Shown here: piece after piece, positions 5,925-7,166 of the stretch
Layout: each line of letters starts with the position of its first letter
Numbering within the stretch: position 1 is the first letter of the stretch
Assembly: GCA_023388835.1 (NCBI GenBank)
Contig: JAEWFK010000155.1
Span: 1-7,166 of the forward strand
Source of the DNA: Pseudomonadota bacterium
Lineage (GTDB): Bacteria; Pseudomonadota; Gammaproteobacteria; Burkholderiales; Burkholderiaceae_B
Direction: 5' to 3'
DNA length: 7,166 bases
Made by a program: the position numbers and the translations under genes
Notes under the pieces: model-generated
Told to the model about the DNA's origin: nothing
Database searches by the model: none
What the model saw: the letters and a program-made list of their open reading frames with translations, nothing else

Positions 5925-5943
5925 CGACAATGGCGACTTGTCG
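5925..5943. repeat. Inverted repeat just upstream of mdtA
   Basis: CGACAA (5925-5930) and TTGTCG (5938-5943) are exact reverse complements with a 7-base spacer, ending 20 bases before the mdtA ATG and next to its GAGGT ribosome site. The position suits an operator for a local regulator or a leader hairpin affecting translation; no regulator gene is visible beside mdtA. The rest of the 161-base spacer (5803-5963) has TTGACC at 5896-5901 and GACAAT at 5926-5931, which look like promoter hexamers but are 24 bases apart. A weak bulged GC hairpin right after the zapD stop (GAGCCC with GGGTCTC) lacks a T-tract. Confidence 0.4.
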
Positions 5944-5963
5944 TCGTGAGCCGAGGTAAATGC

Positions 5964-7166
5964 ATGTCGTTACGAGATCCCGCCCCTTTGGGCCCCCGCC
6001 GCGGGCGCTTATTGGGATGGCTGCTTGTGCTCTGTGTCGCGGGCGCCGCGGCGTACTGGTATTTCGTCGCTCGGGATTCCGGTGAGGCCTCTTCCGCGGC
6101 GATGGGCGGCTTTGGCTCCGCGGCTTTCCGTGGTGCACCGGTGCCGGTACGACTGGCCAGTGCACAAGTCGAGACCCTGCAGCATACCTTGCGCGCCATC
6201 GGAACGGTGACCGCATTCAATACTGTGGTGGTGCGCAGCCGGGTCCAGGGAGAACTGCTGCAACTGCATTTCGACGAAGGGCAGATGGTGGAAGCGGGCG
6301 ACCTTCTGGCTCAGATTGATCCCCGGGAGTTTCAGGTGGCGCTCGACCAGGCGAAGGGGCAGCAACAGCAGAATGCGGCTCAGCTGGAAAGCGCGCGCAA
6401 GGATCTGGAGCGCTACCGGCTGCTGTATCGCCAGAACTCCATTGCGCGCCAGCAAGTCGAGCAACAGGAAGCCTTGGTCAAGCAGCTGGAAGGCACGCGA
6501 GCCAGCGACCAGGCGGCCGTCGACAGTGCCGGCCTGCAACTGAGCTACACCCGCATCATTGCTCCCATTTCCGGCCGCCTGGGCCTGCGCAAGGTGGACG
6601 CGGGCAATATCGTTTCGGCTTCCGACACCGACGGTCTGGTCACCATTACGCAGACTCAGCCCATCTCGGTTGAATTCACGCTGCCTCAAGTGGAAGTCGC
6701 CGACGTTCTGGCGCAGCTGCGTGACGGGCGCCGGCTGGATGTGCTGTTGTACGACCAGAATGACACCGAGGAACTGGCACGCGGCGAACTCATGTCGCTG
6801 GACAACCAGATTGATGTCGCCACCGGCACTTTGCGGCTGAAGGCCAGGGCCGACAACAAGGAAGGGCGGCTCTTTCCTAATCAGTTCGTGAATGTGCGCC
6901 TGCTGGTATCCCGGCAGGAAGCGCTGGCGGTGCCGTCGGCCGCCGTGCAGGTCGGCTCGATCGGCAGCTTTGTCTATGTGGTGGATGACAAGAACACCGT
7001 GCATATCCAACGTATCGTGACGGGCAGAGTGGACGCTTCCCGTACGGCCGTGGCCGAAGGGCTCGAGGCCGGTCAGCGGGTGGTGGTGGAAGGCACGGAT
7101 CGTCTGCGTGATGGGGGCGTGGTCGATGTGGTGAGCGTCGACGGACAGGACATCGCGCCAGTTGCG
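5964..7166 (+). CDS. mdtA: MdtA-type RND efflux periplasmic adaptor, 3' end outside window
   Basis: 401 codons, still open at the right edge; E. coli MdtA has 415 residues, so only the tail is missing. It is the membrane fusion protein linking an RND pump (MdtB/MdtC) to an outer-membrane channel such as TolC. Basic residues then a single membrane anchor (about 16-36) lead to a periplasmic body. The first lipoyl and beta-barrel strands follow, GTVTAFNTVVVRSRVQGEL at about 80-98 and HFDEGQMVEAGDLLAQIDP, then a coiled-coil hairpin (about 120-190) rich in Gln and heptads. YTRIIAPISGRLGLRKVDAGN (around 195-215) is the second lipoyl half. The beta-barrel domain follows (about 235-310), with the membrane-proximal domain after it. 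Close similarity to MdtA: GTVTAxNTVxVxSRVxGEL and YxRIxAPISGRxGLxxVDxGN. Cys24 lies in the anchor but is not a lipobox. ATG at 5964 has GAGGT seven bases upstream. mdtB and mdtC are expected just beyond the edge. Confidence 0.93.
   Translation, partial: MSLRDPAPLGPRRGRLLGWLLVLCVAGAAAYWYFVARDSGEASSAAMGGFGSAAFRGAPVPVRLASAQVETLQHTLRAIGTVTAFNTVVVRSRVQGELLQLHFDEGQMVEAGDLLAQIDPREFQVALDQAKGQQQQNAAQLESARKDLERYRLLYRQNSIARQQVEQQEALVKQLEGTRASDQAAVDSAGLQLSYTRIIAPISGRLGLRKVDAGNIVSASDTDGLVTITQTQPISVEFTLPQVEVADVLAQLRDGRRLDVLLYDQNDTEELARGELMSLDNQIDVATGTLRLKARADNKEGRLFPNQFVNVRLLVSRQEALAVPSAAVQVGSIGSFVYVVDDKNTVHIQRIVTGRVDASRTAVAEGLEAGQRVVVEGTDRLRDGGVVDVVSVDGQDIAPVA

Noticed and set aside
5896..5931. TTGACC and GACAAT as a sigma-70 promoter for mdtA.
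   Set aside because: The hexamers are 24 bases apart, well outside the normal spacing of 16-19.
4909..6216. Minus-strand open frame of 435 codons spanning the coaE end, zapD and the mdtA start.
   Set aside because: It lies opposite two firmly identified genes and shows no domain or credible start; a shadow frame.
6009..7010. Minus-strand open frame of 333 codons opposite mdtA.
   Set aside because: The mdtA protein on the plus strand is unmistakable, and the antisense product has a typical low-information composition.
1..7166. Search for CRISPR repeats, insertion sequences, tRNA genes, toxin-antitoxin pairs or defence genes.
   Set aside because: No spaced direct repeats, transposase motifs, cloverleaf-like sequences or toxin-like small gene pairs were seen by eye; the content is mostly core chromosomal genes.

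Overview
The window looks like a chromosomal segment of a GC-rich betaproteobacterium, most likely of the Alcaligenaceae (Bordetella/Achromobacter-like). This rests on three things: a DUF3460 gene directly before scpA and panC, a prepilin peptidase-coaE-zapD cluster typical of betaproteobacteria, and strong third-position GC bias with many antisense shadow frames. Genus is inferred from gene content; no search was run.

Layout, left to right. (1) Bases 3-431, minus strand, hold the N-terminal part of a DHA2/HsrA/MdtD-type MFS exporter cut by the window edge. (2) Divergent from it is a tight plus-strand operon: a 62-residue DUF3460 protein, scpA (the kleisin of the Smc-ScpAB condensin) and panC (pantothenate synthetase, TTG start). 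(3) An AT-poor spacer with a perfect inverted repeat precedes a 77-residue stand-alone LuxR/FixJ-type helix-turn-helix protein. (4) Convergent to it, on the minus strand, is an outer-membrane-type lipoprotein with an NlpE-N-like domain. A strong 14-bp hairpin separates the two genes and starts on the last base of the regulator's stop codon. (5) Divergent from the lipoprotein is a second plus-strand cluster: a short prepilin peptidase (pilD-like), coaE overlapping it by 19 bases, and zapD (GTG start). (6) After 161 bases comes mdtA, the periplasmic adaptor of an MdtABC-type RND multidrug pump, running off the right edge at codon 401.

Most genes are core housekeeping: chromosome segregation, the pantothenate and CoA pathway (panC and coaE are the first-branch and last steps of the same route, in separate operons), and Z-ring assembly. 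The less ordinary parts are the prepilin peptidase with a shortened N-terminal region and no pilB/pilC next to it, the orphan HTH protein, the NlpE-like lipoprotein, and several hairpins or inverted repeats in intergenic DNA. I see no mobile element, CRISPR array, tRNA, rRNA or clear novel multigene system.
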